Positions 34,030 to 43,690 of a stretch of 64,000 bases of DNA are shown here, piece by piece. Origin of the DNA: an uncultured Cohaesibacter sp. (GTDB lineage: Bacteria > Pseudomonadota > Alphaproteobacteria > Rhizobiales > Cohaesibacteraceae); NCBI RefSeq assembly GCF_963666525.1, contig NZ_OY762905.1:2338001-2402000 (forward strand), written 5' to 3'. Each line of letters starts with the position of its first letter. Position 1 is the stretch's first letter. The notes beneath the pieces are model-generated. The model worked only from the letters and a program-made list of their open reading frames with translations. It did no database searches and was not told the DNA's origin. The position numbers were made by a program, and so were the translations under genes.

Positions 34030-35817
34030 CTAGAAGAGCTTGAAGCGTTTGTCGGCCTTGCGTACAGCCTCGTCCTTTTTCGGCCCCGGATCATCCGGTG
34101 GAAATGGCATCGGAAATTCCACTTCCTTCGGCTTTTCAATCTCGATCCGCGCAGACGCCTTGTCCTTGGCCGGAGCAACCGGAGCTTCCTCGGCATCCGC
34201 TGCCTTCTGAGGTTTGGAATCCTCGTCGGCCTTTGCCGCAGAAGCGATTGCCTCGGCACTGGGCTTGTCTTTGCGCTCGGTCTCGGCCTTTTCCGCTGGA
34301 GCTGCAGAGACTTCCTTTGCATCTTCAGCTACGATCTCTTCCGGCTTCTCGTCAGATACTTCGGGATGGATCTCCTCGATCTCATCTTCGGAAACGACGA
34401 AGCCCTTGGCCTTGCCCTCCGTCTCTGATGCTTCCGCAGGCAACAGAACCATATCCCCTTCAGAGCCGTCCTCATCCGTCAGATCACGGCTATCAAGCAC
34501 CGGCTGGTCGACCTGTGCCACTTCGCGAACCGGAACTTTCCATTCATAGGCGTCGATCTTGCCGGTTACCGGCGAAATTGGCTGCCAGACGTCGCTCACC
34601 TGACCATCGGCCGTCCAAGCCGGATCGCGATGCGCGCCAACGGCCCGGGCCAGCCACTGGCGCACGAGACCAAAGTCATTCTTGTCACCCTCTTCCAGCT
34701 CAGCCATCAGCATGCAGATACGTGGAGTCAGATGGGCTTCTGCCATGGGCTCAAGCAGACTGCGGGCCTCGGCCCATTCACGGGCATCGATGAAGGCACG
34801 CGCCATCGCCAGCTTGGATTCGATATGGTCCGGCATCAGGCCGAACAGCACGCGCATGCGCTTGAGACGATCCAGCGCCGTATCGCCATCCTTGATGTAG
34901 GCATAGGCATGAGCCAGTTCCGGATGCGGTTCAATACGCCAGGCCGCTTCCACCAGCTTGGAGGCCTTGCGATAATCCTTGGCATCGTTGAGCAGGTCTG
35001 CATGCATCACCACAGCCGGAACGAGTCCCGGTGCCAGTTTGCAGGCTTCTCCCAGCAGTGCCCGAATCGAGGCATCGGCATTTTCCTGCCCGTCCAGCTC
35101 CATGGCCTGTGCCGTCAGAATGACCGCGCGCTGACGGCGGAACGCATCCTTGGAAAGATGCTTGTTGGCGTGGTTCTGCGACAGGGTGACCAAAGCCCCC
35201 TGCCAGTCACGGGAGGCGGTCTGCATGTCGAACAATGCAGTGCCGGCCCAACCCGGCGTCTTCTTGCTTTCGTTGGTTGCAGCCTTGGCCATCTGCATGG
35301 CTTCTTCCATATCGCCGCGACGCTGTGCCTCGATATACAGTCCGCGACGACCAAGCGCCCGGGTTTCATCCGTATCCAGCATGGCTTCAAAGCTCTGGCG
35401 GGCCTTGGTCGGGTCTCCGGCCAGCTGTGCCGTCTGCGCCTCAAGCATCAGGGTCATCGGTTCCTGGCCAAGCAGCTTTCGCGCCTTGGCAGCCTGCTTG
35501 CGGGCCAACGCAAGATCGCCAACCCCAACCGCAATCATGCCGGTAGACAGAGCCTTGTAGCCCTTGTCACGCCGACGGGAAGAGAAGAAGCCGGTCACCG
35601 AGCGCGGCGAATTCCAGATCCCGCGAATAACGATCCACAACACCACGGCGACGCCCATCGCCGCCACGATGAGCAGGAAGCCCATCAGCAGCGAGACCTC
35701 GAAACCCATGTCGAGCCACGGCCAGTTGATGATGATTTCTCCGGGGCGATCAGCCAGCCAGGCACCGCCAAACGCGATGGCCAACAAGACGGCAAAAAAG
35801 ATGAGTGTTTTAATCAT
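34030..35817 (-). CDS. hemY: HemY-like TPR membrane protein
   Basis: This 595-residue protein has two N-terminal helices (about residues 4-22 and 40-65), the HemY N-terminal domain with FFSSRRRDKGYKALSTGMIA, and TPR-like helical repeats to about residue 410. An acidic Lys/Glu/Ala/Pro-rich tail of about 150 residues follows, longer than in most relatives. HemY of this family (not protoporphyrinogen oxidase) is linked to heme synthesis by gene order and probably scaffolds inner-membrane complexes. It follows the Mic60-like gene by 18 bases. Confidence 0.88.
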   Translation of the reverse strand: MIKTLIFFAVLLAIAFGGAWLADRPGEIIINWPWLDMGFEVSLLMGFLLIVAAMGVAVVLWIVIRGIWNSPRSVTGFFSSRRRDKGYKALSTGMIAVGVGDLALARKQAAKARKLLGQEPMTLMLEAQTAQLAGDPTKARQSFEAMLDTDETRALGRRGLYIEAQRRGDMEEAMQMAKAATNESKKTPGWAGTALFDMQTASRDWQGALVTLSQNHANKHLSKDAFRRQRAVILTAQAMELDGQENADASIRALLGEACKLAPGLVPAVVMHADLLNDAKDYRKASKLVEAAWRIEPHPELAHAYAYIKDGDTALDRLKRMRVLFGLMPDHIESKLAMARAFIDAREWAEARSLLEPMAEAHLTPRICMLMAELEEGDKNDFGLVRQWLARAVGAHRDPAWTADGQVSDVWQPISPVTGKIDAYEWKVPVREVAQVDQPVLDSRDLTDEDGSEGDMVLLPAEASETEGKAKGFVVSEDEIEEIHPEVSDEKPEEIVAEDAKEVSAAPAEKAETERKDKPSAEAIASAAKADEDSKPQKAADAEEAPVAPAKDKASARIEIEKPKEVEFPMPFPPDDPGPKKDEAVRKADKRFKLF

Positions 35818-35835
35818 AGCGTTCCGTTCCCCACC

Positions 35836-37503
35836 TTAACCCGCAGTATTCTTGGCGCCTGAGCCAAAGTCAGTACGAATGGTGTCCATCGCCGCATCCA
35901 CCGCAATGCGAGCCTTCAATCCTTCGATCCAGCCAGCACCGGCCTTGGACACGCGCGCCGCTTCCGGCAGCGCATCCCATTCCTCGGCAGCCTTGACCAG
36001 ATTGCCCTGCTTGACGTGAAACTCGATCACTCCGAGCTGGCTGACAAGGCTTTCGCCTTTCTGTTCGCCGGTGAGCGAATGCACCTTGACCATGCTCTGG
36101 GCACTGATCAGGAACTTGTCGAGTATCGTGGTTGCCCCTGCTCCTTCGGCTTCCCGCAGGATATCGTCATATTTGGCGCGGAAGTCAGCGGCCAGCGCTC
36201 TGGCGGTCGGAACCCCGGTCGCCGCATAGGCCTGCAGCGCCTTGACCGCATCGTGATCGCCAACCACATTGGCGAAGGTCTTGAGCGCCAGCTCGAAGTT
36301 GGCTCCCGAAGCAGTCGCATTCTCAAGGCCTGCCAGAGCAATGGTGCGTGCCGAGCTCTGCATCCGTTCGGACAGATTGTTTTCCTCGAGCGCCGTCACC
36401 CGCTCGGAAAGAGACTTGGCTTCGGCGGTTATCTTGTCACTGAAGTTGGAAAGCTCGACCACCACATCGTTGATGCGACGGTCAGCCGAGGACAGGATAT
36501 CATCCTTGGCAGCCTGCAAATTCTCACCAAACTGGGCGGCCTGCTCGGCAGCCTTGGTCTCGATCAGGCTACCCTGTTCGGCCAGTTGCGAGGCCAGCGC
36601 TGCCAACTGCGCCTTGGCGTCAAGCATGTCTGTCTTGAGGCCATCAATATCGGCAAGACTCTCCTTGAGAGCATCAATGCGCCCTGCCAAGGCTTCCAGC
36701 TGCAGCCCAACCGGGCTGTTGCTGGTAACCGGCGCATCGCTTTCGCCAGAGCCGTTTGCATCGGTGGAAGCTTCGCCGGAAGCTGTGCCATCGGTCGTCA
36801 GACCTGCGGCCTTGGCCTCAAGCGCATCGAGACGCCCGCTGAGAGCCTCAAGCTGTTGGCTGATAGCGGCAGCATCAACCGAAGGAAGCGCCGAAAGCTT
36901 GCCGTCGAGCGCGGTCACCTGTGTCTGAAGGGTGTCGATCTTTGTTGTTTCGGAAGGCAGGGTCATCCAGCCCTGCTGCAAACCGACATAGCCAAGCGCC
37001 ACGATGGCCACGCCACCGAGCAGACCACCCACGAAACCACCGCCAAAGCCGCCGCTTTTCGGCGCTTCGTTGATCGGGGCAACCGAGGCAGCTGGGGCCG
37101 CTGATGCGGGAGGTGCCCCGCTATCACCACCACTGTCTTCAGCGCCAGCCGCCGTTTCGGAAGCCACTGCGTCTGCAGCATTCGTGGCCTTGTCGCCGTC
37201 ATCGGCAACAGGAGCCGTCTCCTCCACGGCGCTTCTGGCTTCCTCATCCAGCGGATCCTTGCCCTCGGCATTCTCCGCAGGACCATCCGAGGCCGGAACC
37301 GTATCGGCATCCACTTTGGTATCCGTCGCTTCGCTTTTGACGGCATCAGTCGCCGAGGTCTCCGCGCGCTCGGCAGCGGCAGTGTTCTCCGCTTCTGGCG
37401 TCATTGGCGTCTCGGCCTTGGTCACGTCTTCTGCGGTCAGATCAATGGTTTTGACCGGCTTGCCTCTAGCCGCGGTCCGATTGTTGGATTTGCGAGTTGT
37501 CAT
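35836..37503 (-). CDS. Alphaproteobacterial Mic60/mitofilin-like inner membrane protein
   Basis: This 555-residue protein has an acidic Ala/Glu/Thr-rich N-terminal region of about 150 residues and then a glycine-rich single transmembrane helix (GGFVGGLLGGVAIVALGYVGL). A long coiled coil (about residues 190-400) and a C-terminal mitofilin-like domain ending WIEGLKARIAVDAAM follow. Alphaproteobacterial homologues are established relatives of mitochondrial Mic60 and shape intracytoplasmic membranes. Position between hemD and hemY is typical for them. GAGGAATGGT precedes ATG 37503. A 304-base gap separates it from hemD, so Mic60-hemY may have its own promoter. Confidence 0.87.
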   Translation of the reverse strand: MTTRKSNNRTAARGKPVKTIDLTAEDVTKAETPMTPEAENTAAAERAETSATDAVKSEATDTKVDADTVPASDGPAENAEGKDPLDEEARSAVEETAPVADDGDKATNAADAVASETAAGAEDSGGDSGAPPASAAPAASVAPINEAPKSGGFGGGFVGGLLGGVAIVALGYVGLQQGWMTLPSETTKIDTLQTQVTALDGKLSALPSVDAAAISQQLEALSGRLDALEAKAAGLTTDGTASGEASTDANGSGESDAPVTSNSPVGLQLEALAGRIDALKESLADIDGLKTDMLDAKAQLAALASQLAEQGSLIETKAAEQAAQFGENLQAAKDDILSSADRRINDVVVELSNFSDKITAEAKSLSERVTALEENNLSERMQSSARTIALAGLENATASGANFELALKTFANVVGDHDAVKALQAYAATGVPTARALAADFRAKYDDILREAEGAGATTILDKFLISAQSMVKVHSLTGEQKGESLVSQLGVIEFHVKQGNLVKAAEEWDALPEAARVSKAGAGWIEGLKARIAVDAAMDTIRTDFGSGAKNTAG

Positions 37504-37807
37504 ACCATTCCTCAATTCCCGCGAGACGGGACGATCACTTTCCAGTCCTGATACGCCGTGCCGGATGGCAGGCCATACGACAGGCCGGACTCAATAAATC
37601 TCTATGCGGCAACCATCTTGCCTGAAGAGGCCGGGCCCCATGGCCCCGGTTCGACTGTCAAACCGTTTTCCTCCCCACTTCAGACTACGAGCTTAAGGCA
37701 GCCCGATGTCATTTTTGCGGCCATCCGAGCCGCAATCAAGAGGCAGTTTACAGCCTTGTACCTTTCTGCAACATAGCCACCGCTCAAAATAAGCACTATT
37801 AGATTAA
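37504..37807. other. Gap between hemD and the Mic60-like gene
   Basis: These 304 bases hold no credible gene. A GC-rich palindromic patch lies near 37630-37655 (CCGGGCCCCATGGCCCCGG), and an AT-rich part follows toward hemD. A minus-strand promoter for Mic60-hemY is expected here, but I cannot point to clear -35/-10 boxes. Confidence 0.4.
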
Positions 37808-38521
37808 TTAGTTATGGCCATTTTCCAAGCATGCAAGCAAAGATCGTTCATTTGGTGTATCGGCCACAACCAAAGGATAGCTCAGCCCCTGCAATGGAAG
37901 CGCAACCCTTGGGGAAAGGCAATAGAAAATCACGTTTTTCATTTTGTCCGAAAGACCCGCCTGTTCAATCAGGTTGAGCAGAATCTGACAGCTGCGCTCC
38001 GAATAGAGCAGAATCCCGCCAAGCGCTTCCGCCTCGATCGCAGCAAGGGCCGCATCGCTCAAGGCATCACGCGCAACCATGTCATAGACTTCCCTAAGGC
38101 AGACCGCAAAGCCATGCTGCAACAGGGTCCGGTCCAGCGCCCCGGTCCGGATTTTCCCGACCAGATAAAGCAGCGGACCATCAGCAGGAGCCATTGCGGT
38201 AAGCAACTGTTGTTCCAGCTCGGCCACATTGGCGACCACCAGCGCAATATGCGCAAATCCCAATTCGCGCGCCAGCGCCGCCGTGCGTTCCCCGACACAG
38301 AAAAGACGGACGTCCACGAGGGTGGAAAGATCGGCCGGAGCCAGCATGCGCAGGGCATTGCGCGAGGTGATGACAAGTCCCTGCCAGGGTTCAAAGGGAA
38401 GCTTGAAAGGAAGCGGAACGATATCCATTACGGCAGAGCCGATGGCCACAAAGCCTCTTTGCTCGAGTGCCCTGATGGTCTGTTGCTGATCGATTTCAGG
38501 CCGTGTGACCAGAATTTTCAC
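37808..38521 (-). CDS. hemD: Uroporphyrinogen-III synthase
   Basis: This 237-residue protein starts KILVTRPEIDQQQT, the usual HemD beginning (LVTRP). It has the two-lobed low-similarity fold with SRNALRML and GGILLYSERSCQILLNL as recognisable segments. It closes and inverts ring D of hydroxymethylbilane to give uroporphyrinogen III. GTG at 38521 with GGAGAGG before it is the likely start; a GTG 33 bases upstream is an alternative. It lies 41 bases after hemC. Confidence 0.88.
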   Translation of the reverse strand: MKILVTRPEIDQQQTIRALEQRGFVAIGSAVMDIVPLPFKLPFEPWQGLVITSRNALRMLAPADLSTLVDVRLFCVGERTAALARELGFAHIALVVANVAELEQQLLTAMAPADGPLLYLVGKIRTGALDRTLLQHGFAVCLREVYDMVARDALSDAALAAIEAEALGGILLYSERSCQILLNLIEQAGLSDKMKNVIFYCLSPRVALPLQGLSYPLVVADTPNERSLLACLENGHN

Positions 38522-38562
38522 CAGCCTCTCCTTTTCATCAACAGCTCCACCCACTCCATTTT

Positions 38563-39504
38563 CTACTGGCAGGATGCCAGCACGGCAGCAAAAAAGGCAT
38601 CTCCGGCCTTTTCCTTGAGTTTGCGCGCGGCATTCATGCCAATGGCCTCGGCTTCATCGGCCGATCCGACCATGGTGATATCATGGGCCTCGCTGCCGTC
38701 AGGCATCAGCACCAGACCGGAAAAGGTCAGGCGATCACCATCCACTTCGGCAAGTCCGGCGATGGGCGTGCGGCACGAGCCATCCAGCAGCCTCAGGAAC
38801 GCCCGCTCGCAGGCGAGGGCCTTGGCCGTCGGTTCATGATGGATGGCAGCCAGAAGTCCGGCAATCCGCTCGTCGCCAATGCGGCTTTCGATGGTGATGG
38901 CTCCCTGACCGACCGCAGGCAGAAACTCATCCACCGCAATCGGCGCGGTGATGACAGCCTCATCCCCAAGCCGCTTCAAGCCCGCACAGGCCAGTAGCGT
39001 CGCATCCGCCACGCCCTCATCAAGCTTTTCCAGCCGCCGTTGCACATTGCCCCGATAGGTGATCACCTCAAGGTCCGGCCGCAGCCTCTTGACCATCGCC
39101 TGCCGCCTCAGCGAAGACGTGCCAACCACTGCCCCGGCAGGCAATTCGGCAAGGCCTTTGTATTTTCGTGAGATGAAAGCGTCGCGCACGTCTTCCCGCG
39201 GCAGAAAACAAGCCAATTCCAACCCCTCTGGCAAAAAGGTCGGCATGTCCTTGGAGGAATGCACAGCCAGGTCGATTCGCCCGTCAATCAGGGCTTCCTC
39301 GATCTCCTTGGTGAACAGACCCTTGCCGCCAGCCTCCGACAGGGGACGGTCCAGTATGCGGTCGCCGGTCGTCTTGATCACCACAATCTCGAAATCATCC
39401 TCGGCCAGTCCATGGGCAGCCATCAGCCTGTTGCGGGTCTCATAGGCCTGTGCAAGGGCGAGTTTGCTGCCTCGGGTGCCGATTTTGATGAGTTTGGATT
39501 GCAT
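38563..39504 (-). CDS. hemC: Porphobilinogen deaminase (hydroxymethylbilane synthase)
   Basis: This 313-residue protein starts with [15 protein letters not shown] and has the catalytic-Asp region [12 protein letters not shown] and the dipyrromethane-cofactor-attaching Cys in [15 protein letters not shown]. It joins four porphobilinogens into hydroxymethylbilane. ATG at 39504 has GAAGG 8 bases upstream; ATG 39519 is also possible. The gene is divergent from tsaD across about 220 bases, a highly conserved alphaproteobacterial arrangement, and heads the heme operon. Confidence 0.95.
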   Translation of the reverse strand: MQSKLIKIGTRGSKLALAQAYETRNRLMAAHGLAEDDFEIVVIKTTGDRILDRPLSEAGGKGLFTKEIEEALIDGRIDLAVHSSKDMPTFLPEGLELACFLPREDVRDAFISRKYKGLAELPAGAVVGTSSLRRQAMVKRLRPDLEVITYRGNVQRRLEKLDEGVADATLLACAGLKRLGDEAVITAPIAVDEFLPAVGQGAITIESRIGDERIAGLLAAIHHEPTAKALACERAFLRLLDGSCRTPIAGLAEVDGDRLTFSGLVLMPDGSEAHDITMVGSADEAEAIGMNAARKLKEKAGDAFFAAVLASCQ

Positions 39505-39725
39505 CGAACGGGCCTTCATGCTCTTGTTACGCGGTCCATCCCCTTGTCGCCCATTGACGCTGGCCGTTGGTCCTGGCCATTGGCGCTGACTAGACGGGCC
39601 CGAAAAAGGGCCTAAAAAAGGGGATGCCAATTCTCTCTCTTTGCTCTAAAAGTCGGGCCATGCGGCATGTCGCTGCAAGCACCGCCTTCGAGAGGCACAA
39701 TAAAGGCAATAAAGTAGTCCGCGCA

Positions 39726-40826
39726 ATGATCGTTTTAGGCATAGAAACAAGTTGTGACGAAACCGCCGCTGCGGTGGTTAGACGATATGATGACACATCA
39801 GACAATGAACGAAGCGGTCAGGGTGAAATTCTCTCCAACGTGGTGCTTAGCCAGATAGAAGATCATGCAGCCTATGGCGGCGTGGTGCCGGAAATTGCTG
39901 CCCGCGCCCATGTGGAAGCCCTCGACGGCATCATCAAGACAGCCATGGCTGAAGCGGGCCTCAGCTTCGATCAGCTCGATGCCGTGGCAGCCACATCAGG
40001 CCCCGGCCTCATCGGCGGCGTCCTGATCGGCCTGATGAGCGCCAAGGCGATTGCCGCTGCACACAATCTGCCGCTTGTTGCCGTCAATCATCTCGAAGGC
40101 CACGCCCTCACGGCCCGCCTGACCAACAATGCCCCCTTCCCGCACCTCATTCTGCTGGTCTCCGGCGGGCACAGCCAGATCCTGCTGGTCAAGGGTGTTG
40201 GCGACTATGAGCGCTGGGGCACCACCATCGATGATGCACTGGGCGAAGCCTTCGACAAGACGGCCAAGCTGCTCGGCCTGCCCTATCCAGGCGGCCCGGA
40301 AGTGGAAAAGGCCGCTCTTTCGGGCGACAGCAAGCGCTTTGCCCTGCCCCGTTCAATGAAGGGACGGGAGGGCTATGATTTTTCCTTCTCCGGCCTCAAG
40401 AGTGCTGTTCGCCGCGAAGCCGAGAAGATTGCGCCGCTCAGTGATCAGGATGTCGCCGACCTGTGTGCCTCGTTTCAGGCCGCCATCTGTGAAATCCTCG
40501 CCGACCGCATCGACAAGGCGCTGATCACCTTTAGCGAGCGCTTCCCGGACATCGCCAAGCCGCAGCTGGTGGTCGCAGGCGGAGTTGCCTCCAACAAGGC
40601 CATCCGTGCAACGCTCGACAGTGTCCTTTCCGCACGCGGCGCCGAACTTGTGGCGCCGCCGATCAGGCTTTGCACCGATAATGGCGTGATGATCGCCTGG
40701 GCCGGGGCGGAACGCTTCGCGCTCGGCCTCAGCGACCCGCTCGATACCGCTGCCCGACCACGCTGGCCGCTCGATGAGACAGCAGAAGCCAGAATCGGCG
40801 CAGGCAGAAAGGGAGCCAAGGCATGA
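39726..40826 (+). CDS. tsaD: tRNA N6-threonylcarbamoyladenosine transferase
   Basis: This 366-residue ASKHA-fold protein starts [18 protein letters not shown] and has the iron-binding HLEGH motif in [11 protein letters not shown]. Nucleotide-binding segments are [22 protein letters not shown] and [12 protein letters not shown]. It transfers threonylcarbamoyl to A37 of ANN-reading tRNAs. ATG 39726 is the homology start; upstream in-frame codons lie in the divergent promoter region with hemC. The stop overlaps the gpsA start (ATGA). Confidence 0.96.
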   Translation: MIVLGIETSCDETAAAVVRRYDDTSDNERSGQGEILSNVVLSQIEDHAAYGGVVPEIAARAHVEALDGIIKTAMAEAGLSFDQLDAVAATSGPGLIGGVLIGLMSAKAIAAAHNLPLVAVNHLEGHALTARLTNNAPFPHLILLVSGGHSQILLVKGVGDYERWGTTIDDALGEAFDKTAKLLGLPYPGGPEVEKAALSGDSKRFALPRSMKGREGYDFSFSGLKSAVRREAEKIAPLSDQDVADLCASFQAAICEILADRIDKALITFSERFPDIAKPQLVVAGGVASNKAIRATLDSVLSARGAELVAPPIRLCTDNGVMIAWAGAERFALGLSDPLDTAARPRWPLDETAEARIGAGRKGAKA

Positions 40827-41860
40827 GCACAGTGGATGGACCGAAGGTTTTTCAGCGCATTTCCGTTCTGGGTGCCGGTGCATGGGGTACGGCCCTTGCA
40901 CTGAATGCAGCCCGCGCCGGACGCGACGTTGTACTCTGGGGGCGGGACGGTGCAACGCTTGAAACCATCAGCACCACGCATCAGTTGCCTGCCTACCTGC
41001 CCGGCATCACCTTCGATCAACCCCTTGAGACAACAACAGATCTGACGGAAGCGGCTGATGCAGACTGCATCCTGCTGGTTGCTCCGGCGCAGGTCACCGC
41101 ATCGATTGCCGAGACCATCGGCCTCTATGTGCGCAAGGGAACACCAGTGGTGCTCGCCGCCAAGGGTCTGGAAAAAGGCACCCAACGGATGATGAGCGAA
41201 GTGCTGGCCGACTATCTGCCGCAAGCCATTCCGGCCATCCTGTCCGGCCCGTCCTTTGCTTCCGATGTCGCCCGTGGCCTGCCTACCGCCGTGACCATTG
41301 CCGCGCCGTCGCTGCCGCTGGCCGACAAGCTTTGTGCCTCGCTTTCAAGCCAGACCTTCCGCCCTTATGCCAGCACCGATCTGGTCGGCGTTCAGCTCGG
41401 CGGCGCCTTGAAGAACATTCTCGCCATCGCCTGCGGCATCGTTCTGGGCAAGAAGCTCGGAGCCAGCGCCCATGCCGCACTGATGACGCGGGGCTTTGCC
41501 GAAATGCAGCGGCTGGCCCTCAAGCTCGGTGCGCGGTCCGATACCCTGATGGGCCTGTCCGGTTTTGGCGATGTGGCGCTTTCCTGCTCCAACCACCAGA
41601 GCCGCAACTTCGCCTTCGGCTTTGCCCTTGGCGAGGGACAGACCCTGTCCGACCTGATGGCCCCGGGCGCAAAGCTTTCGGAAGGCGCCTATAGCGCCCG
41701 CGTCGCCTGCGAATTGGCCACTCGTCACGGAATCGAAATGCCTGTCGCCCAGGCCGTGGCGGACGTGTTGGAACAGAAATGCAGCATCGACGAAGCAGTG
41801 ATCCGGCTGATGAGTCGCCCCTTGCGCGCCGAAAGCGAACAGACCATCAAACAGAATTGA
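40823..41860 (+). CDS. gpsA: Glycerol-3-phosphate dehydrogenase [NAD(P)+]
   Basis: This 345-residue protein has the Rossmann motif [12 protein letters not shown], the segments [15 protein letters not shown] and [15 protein letters not shown], and the catalytic Lys in [14 protein letters not shown]. It reduces dihydroxyacetone phosphate to glycerol-3-phosphate for phospholipid synthesis. It is coupled to tsaD by a 4-base overlap, with GGGAG before the ATG. Confidence 0.96.
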   Translation: MSTVDGPKVFQRISVLGAGAWGTALALNAARAGRDVVLWGRDGATLETISTTHQLPAYLPGITFDQPLETTTDLTEAADADCILLVAPAQVTASIAETIGLYVRKGTPVVLAAKGLEKGTQRMMSEVLADYLPQAIPAILSGPSFASDVARGLPTAVTIAAPSLPLADKLCASLSSQTFRPYASTDLVGVQLGGALKNILAIACGIVLGKKLGASAHAALMTRGFAEMQRLALKLGARSDTLMGLSGFGDVALSCSNHQSRNFAFGFALGEGQTLSDLMAPGAKLSEGAYSARVACELATRHGIEMPVAQAVADVLEQKCSIDEAVIRLMSRPLRAESEQTIKQN

Positions 41861-41885
41861 AACCTTCAAGAACAGGAGTATCCCC

Positions 41886-42170
41886 ATGCATTTCATCGTA
41901 ACCTGCAAAGACAAGGAAGGCGCACTGGAAATCCGCAAGGCCAACCGTGACGCCCACCTCGCATTCGCCCGCGCCAACGCTGCCATTCTGCAGGTTGGTG
42001 GCCCACTGCTTTCCGACGAAGGCGAAATGATCGGCTCCTGCCTGATTTGCGAAGCCGAAGACAAGGCCGCTCTCGATGCCTTTCTGGCTCAGGACCCCTA
42101 TGCACAGGCTGGCCTGTTCGAATCCGTTACCTCCCAGCCGTGGAAGTGGGTTCTGGGCAAACCAGAATAA
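41886..42170 (+). CDS. YciI family protein
   Basis: This 94-residue protein is the standard YciI length with a ferredoxin-like fold. Family segments are MHFIVTCKDKEGA, the conserved His in RDAHLAF, and DPYAQAGLFESV near the end. YciI proteins are putative enzymes whose conserved His-Asp pair resembles muconolactone isomerase-like folds; no activity is settled here. It lies 25 bases after gpsA with AGGAG before the ATG, within the tsaD operon. Confidence 0.93.
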   Translation: MHFIVTCKDKEGALEIRKANRDAHLAFARANAAILQVGGPLLSDEGEMIGSCLICEAEDKAALDAFLAQDPYAQAGLFESVTSQPWKWVLGKPE

Positions 42171-42198
42171 GCAGCAAAACCGATAACCGGAGAGACAT

Positions 42199-42618
42199 AT
42201 GGCTTACTGGCTTTTCAAATCCGAACCCAACACCTGGGGCTGGCAACAGCAAATGGCGAAGGGTGAGGCAGGCGAACAATGGGACGGCGTGCGCAACTAT
42301 CAGGCCCGCAACAACATGCGCAAGATGAAGCTCGGGGAAAAAGGCTTCTTCTACCACTCGGTGAATGAAAAGCAGATTGTCGGCATCGTCGAAGTTTCAG
42401 CCGAAGTCCATCCGGACAGCACGGATGATACCGGCAAATGGGAGTGTGTCGACATTCGCGCAGTCGAACCGGTCAAGACACCGGTAACCCTGGAGGACTG
42501 CAAGAATCATCCCGAACTGGGCAACATGATTCTGGTCAACAACTCCCGTCTCTCGGTGCAACCCGTATCCGACGAGGAATGGGCAATCATCTGCAAGATG
42601 GCAGGCGTCAATCCCTGA
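42199..42618 (+). CDS. EVE domain protein
   Basis: This 139-residue protein is an EVE domain, a PUA-like fold related to human THYN1 and YTH domains. Typical segments are YWLFKSEPNTWGW, WDGVRNYQARNNMRKMKLG and FFYHSVNEKQIVGIVEV. EVE domains are proposed readers of modified bases in DNA or RNA; in housekeeping operons like this a tRNA or rRNA target is more likely than phage defence (inference). GGAGAG precedes the ATG, and a terminator follows at 42649. Confidence 0.93.
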   Translation: MAYWLFKSEPNTWGWQQQMAKGEAGEQWDGVRNYQARNNMRKMKLGEKGFFYHSVNEKQIVGIVEVSAEVHPDSTDDTGKWECVDIRAVEPVKTPVTLEDCKNHPELGNMILVNNSRLSVQPVSDEEWAIICKMAGVNP

Positions 42619-42648
42619 CCACCGCCATCCAAAGTTTGCTGAAATTGG

Positions 42649-42684
42649 AAAGGGGAAGCCGGTACTGACCGCTTCCCCTTTTCC
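42649..42684 (+). terminator. Terminator of the tsaD-gpsA-YciI-EVE operon
   Basis: An 11-12-bp stem (42649-42659 with 42671-42682, AAAGGGGAAGC/GCTTCCCCTTTT) is followed by TCCTTG, 31 bases after the EVE stop. The T-tract is partly within the stem. Confidence 0.8.
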
Positions 42685-42742
42685 TTGTCTGCTGCCCTCA
42701 AGCCCCATCGCCTCGCCAAGGCCAACGACGCAAGGCCTGCCG

Positions 42743-42979
42743 CTATCCGCAGGCCCGCACCGTTATCAGGGCCTGCAAACGCTGCTGGATGAGCGGAATG
42801 ATCAGATAGACCATGCTGACCACCACAATTGGCACCATGACCATGGCTCTCTGCCAAAGCTGCCAATCGGGCGTCAGCGCCGCTATCCCGTAAAGCAGGA
42901 CCGTGACCAGCGGATAGACGAAAAGCAGAATCATGAGCGCAAAACGCGCCCGGGATGGTTTACGTGCGACCTTATTCAT
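42743..42979 (-). CDS. Small two-helix membrane protein, DUF2798-like
   Basis: This 78-residue protein has a basic N terminus, one helix at about residues 14-34, a conserved WQLWQRA-type loop and a second helix at about 45-65 followed by Arg. The layout resembles DUF2798 proteins; this is by recollection of the family pattern, not a search. AGGA precedes ATG 42979. It is divergent from a TetR gene, and two operator-like repeats lie directly upstream, so it is probably the regulator's target. Confidence 0.75.
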   Translation of the reverse strand: MNKVARKPSRARFALMILLFVYPLVTVLLYGIAALTPDWQLWQRAMVMVPIVVVSMVYLIIPLIQQRLQALITVRACG

Positions 42980-42996
42980 GCGACATTCCTTTCGAG

Positions 42997-43048
42997 ACGA
43001 ACCGTTCCGTTTTGGAAAACCTTATATGAACGATACGTTCCGTTTCGT
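42997..43048. promoter_or_regulatory. Paired operator-like repeats between membrane protein and TetR genes
   Basis: ACGATACGTTCCGTTTCGT at 43030-43048 is an interrupted palindrome (7-base arms, six of seven matching). A second copy sharing the core CGTTCCGTTT lies at 42997-43015. Spacing between the copies is 33 bases, about three helix turns, and both lie in the divergent promoter region, as expected for TetR-family autoregulation. Confidence 0.7.
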
Positions 43049-43061
43049 CAAGAGGAAAATC

Positions 43062-43661
43062 ATGAGCGCAGATACAGACACCCAGGCCCCTGCCGAGCCG
43101 AACGACACCCGCCATTCCATCGGAGCGCGGAAAAACCCCGAAACAGAGGCGGCAATCCTGGATGCTGCAGCGGAAATCATCGCTGAAAAGGGCATTGGCG
43201 GTTTGCGGATGGAAGCGGTTGCCCGTCGGGCCAAGGCCGGAAAGGCGACCCTCTATCGCTGGTGGCCCACTCGCGGCACGCTGCTGCTGGCGGTCTATCA
43301 GCGCAAGAAGCCCCACATGACCTATCGCGACACCGGCTCGCTCTATCAGGATCTTCTGCATTTCGCCAATGACCTGATCACGGTCTGGAAGGGGGACAAT
43401 GGCCTGTTTTTCAAGGCCATCATTGCAGAGGCCGAATCAGATCCTGACGTTACCGACAAGCTGAGGGAATATCATGCCGAAAGACTGGAGGCGCTGTGTG
43501 CGGTCACCAGACGGGCCCGGGATCGAGGCGATATCCCGGCAGACGAAGACCCGACAATCCGGGCGGAAATGCTGATCAGCCTGCTCTGGCAGCGGCTGAT
43601 CAACAACCGTCTTGATGAAAAAATTGACGGGCATGTCCGCATGCTCGCCAATTCCGATTGA
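43062..43661 (+). CDS. TetR-family transcriptional regulator
   Basis: This 199-residue protein has the TetR DNA-binding domain at about residues 25-75, with helix-turn-helix RMEAVARRAKAGKATLYRWW, and a C-terminal ligand-binding helical domain of the TetR_C type with WQRLINNRLDE. ATG 43062 is preceded by AGAGGAAA; an in-frame ATG at 43026 would put the operator inside the gene. The ligand is unknown. It probably represses itself and the divergent membrane-protein gene. Confidence 0.92.
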   Translation: MSADTDTQAPAEPNDTRHSIGARKNPETEAAILDAAAEIIAEKGIGGLRMEAVARRAKAGKATLYRWWPTRGTLLLAVYQRKKPHMTYRDTGSLYQDLLHFANDLITVWKGDNGLFFKAIIAEAESDPDVTDKLREYHAERLEALCAVTRRARDRGDIPADEDPTIRAEMLISLLWQRLINNRLDEKIDGHVRMLANSD

Positions 43662-43690
43662 TCATGGTGTAATGAAGCTGACCGGACCGC

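Noticed and set aside
42199-42618. EVE domain as a sign of phage defence
   Set aside because: It is in the conserved tsaD-gpsA-YciI housekeeping neighbourhood with no restriction or nuclease genes nearby.
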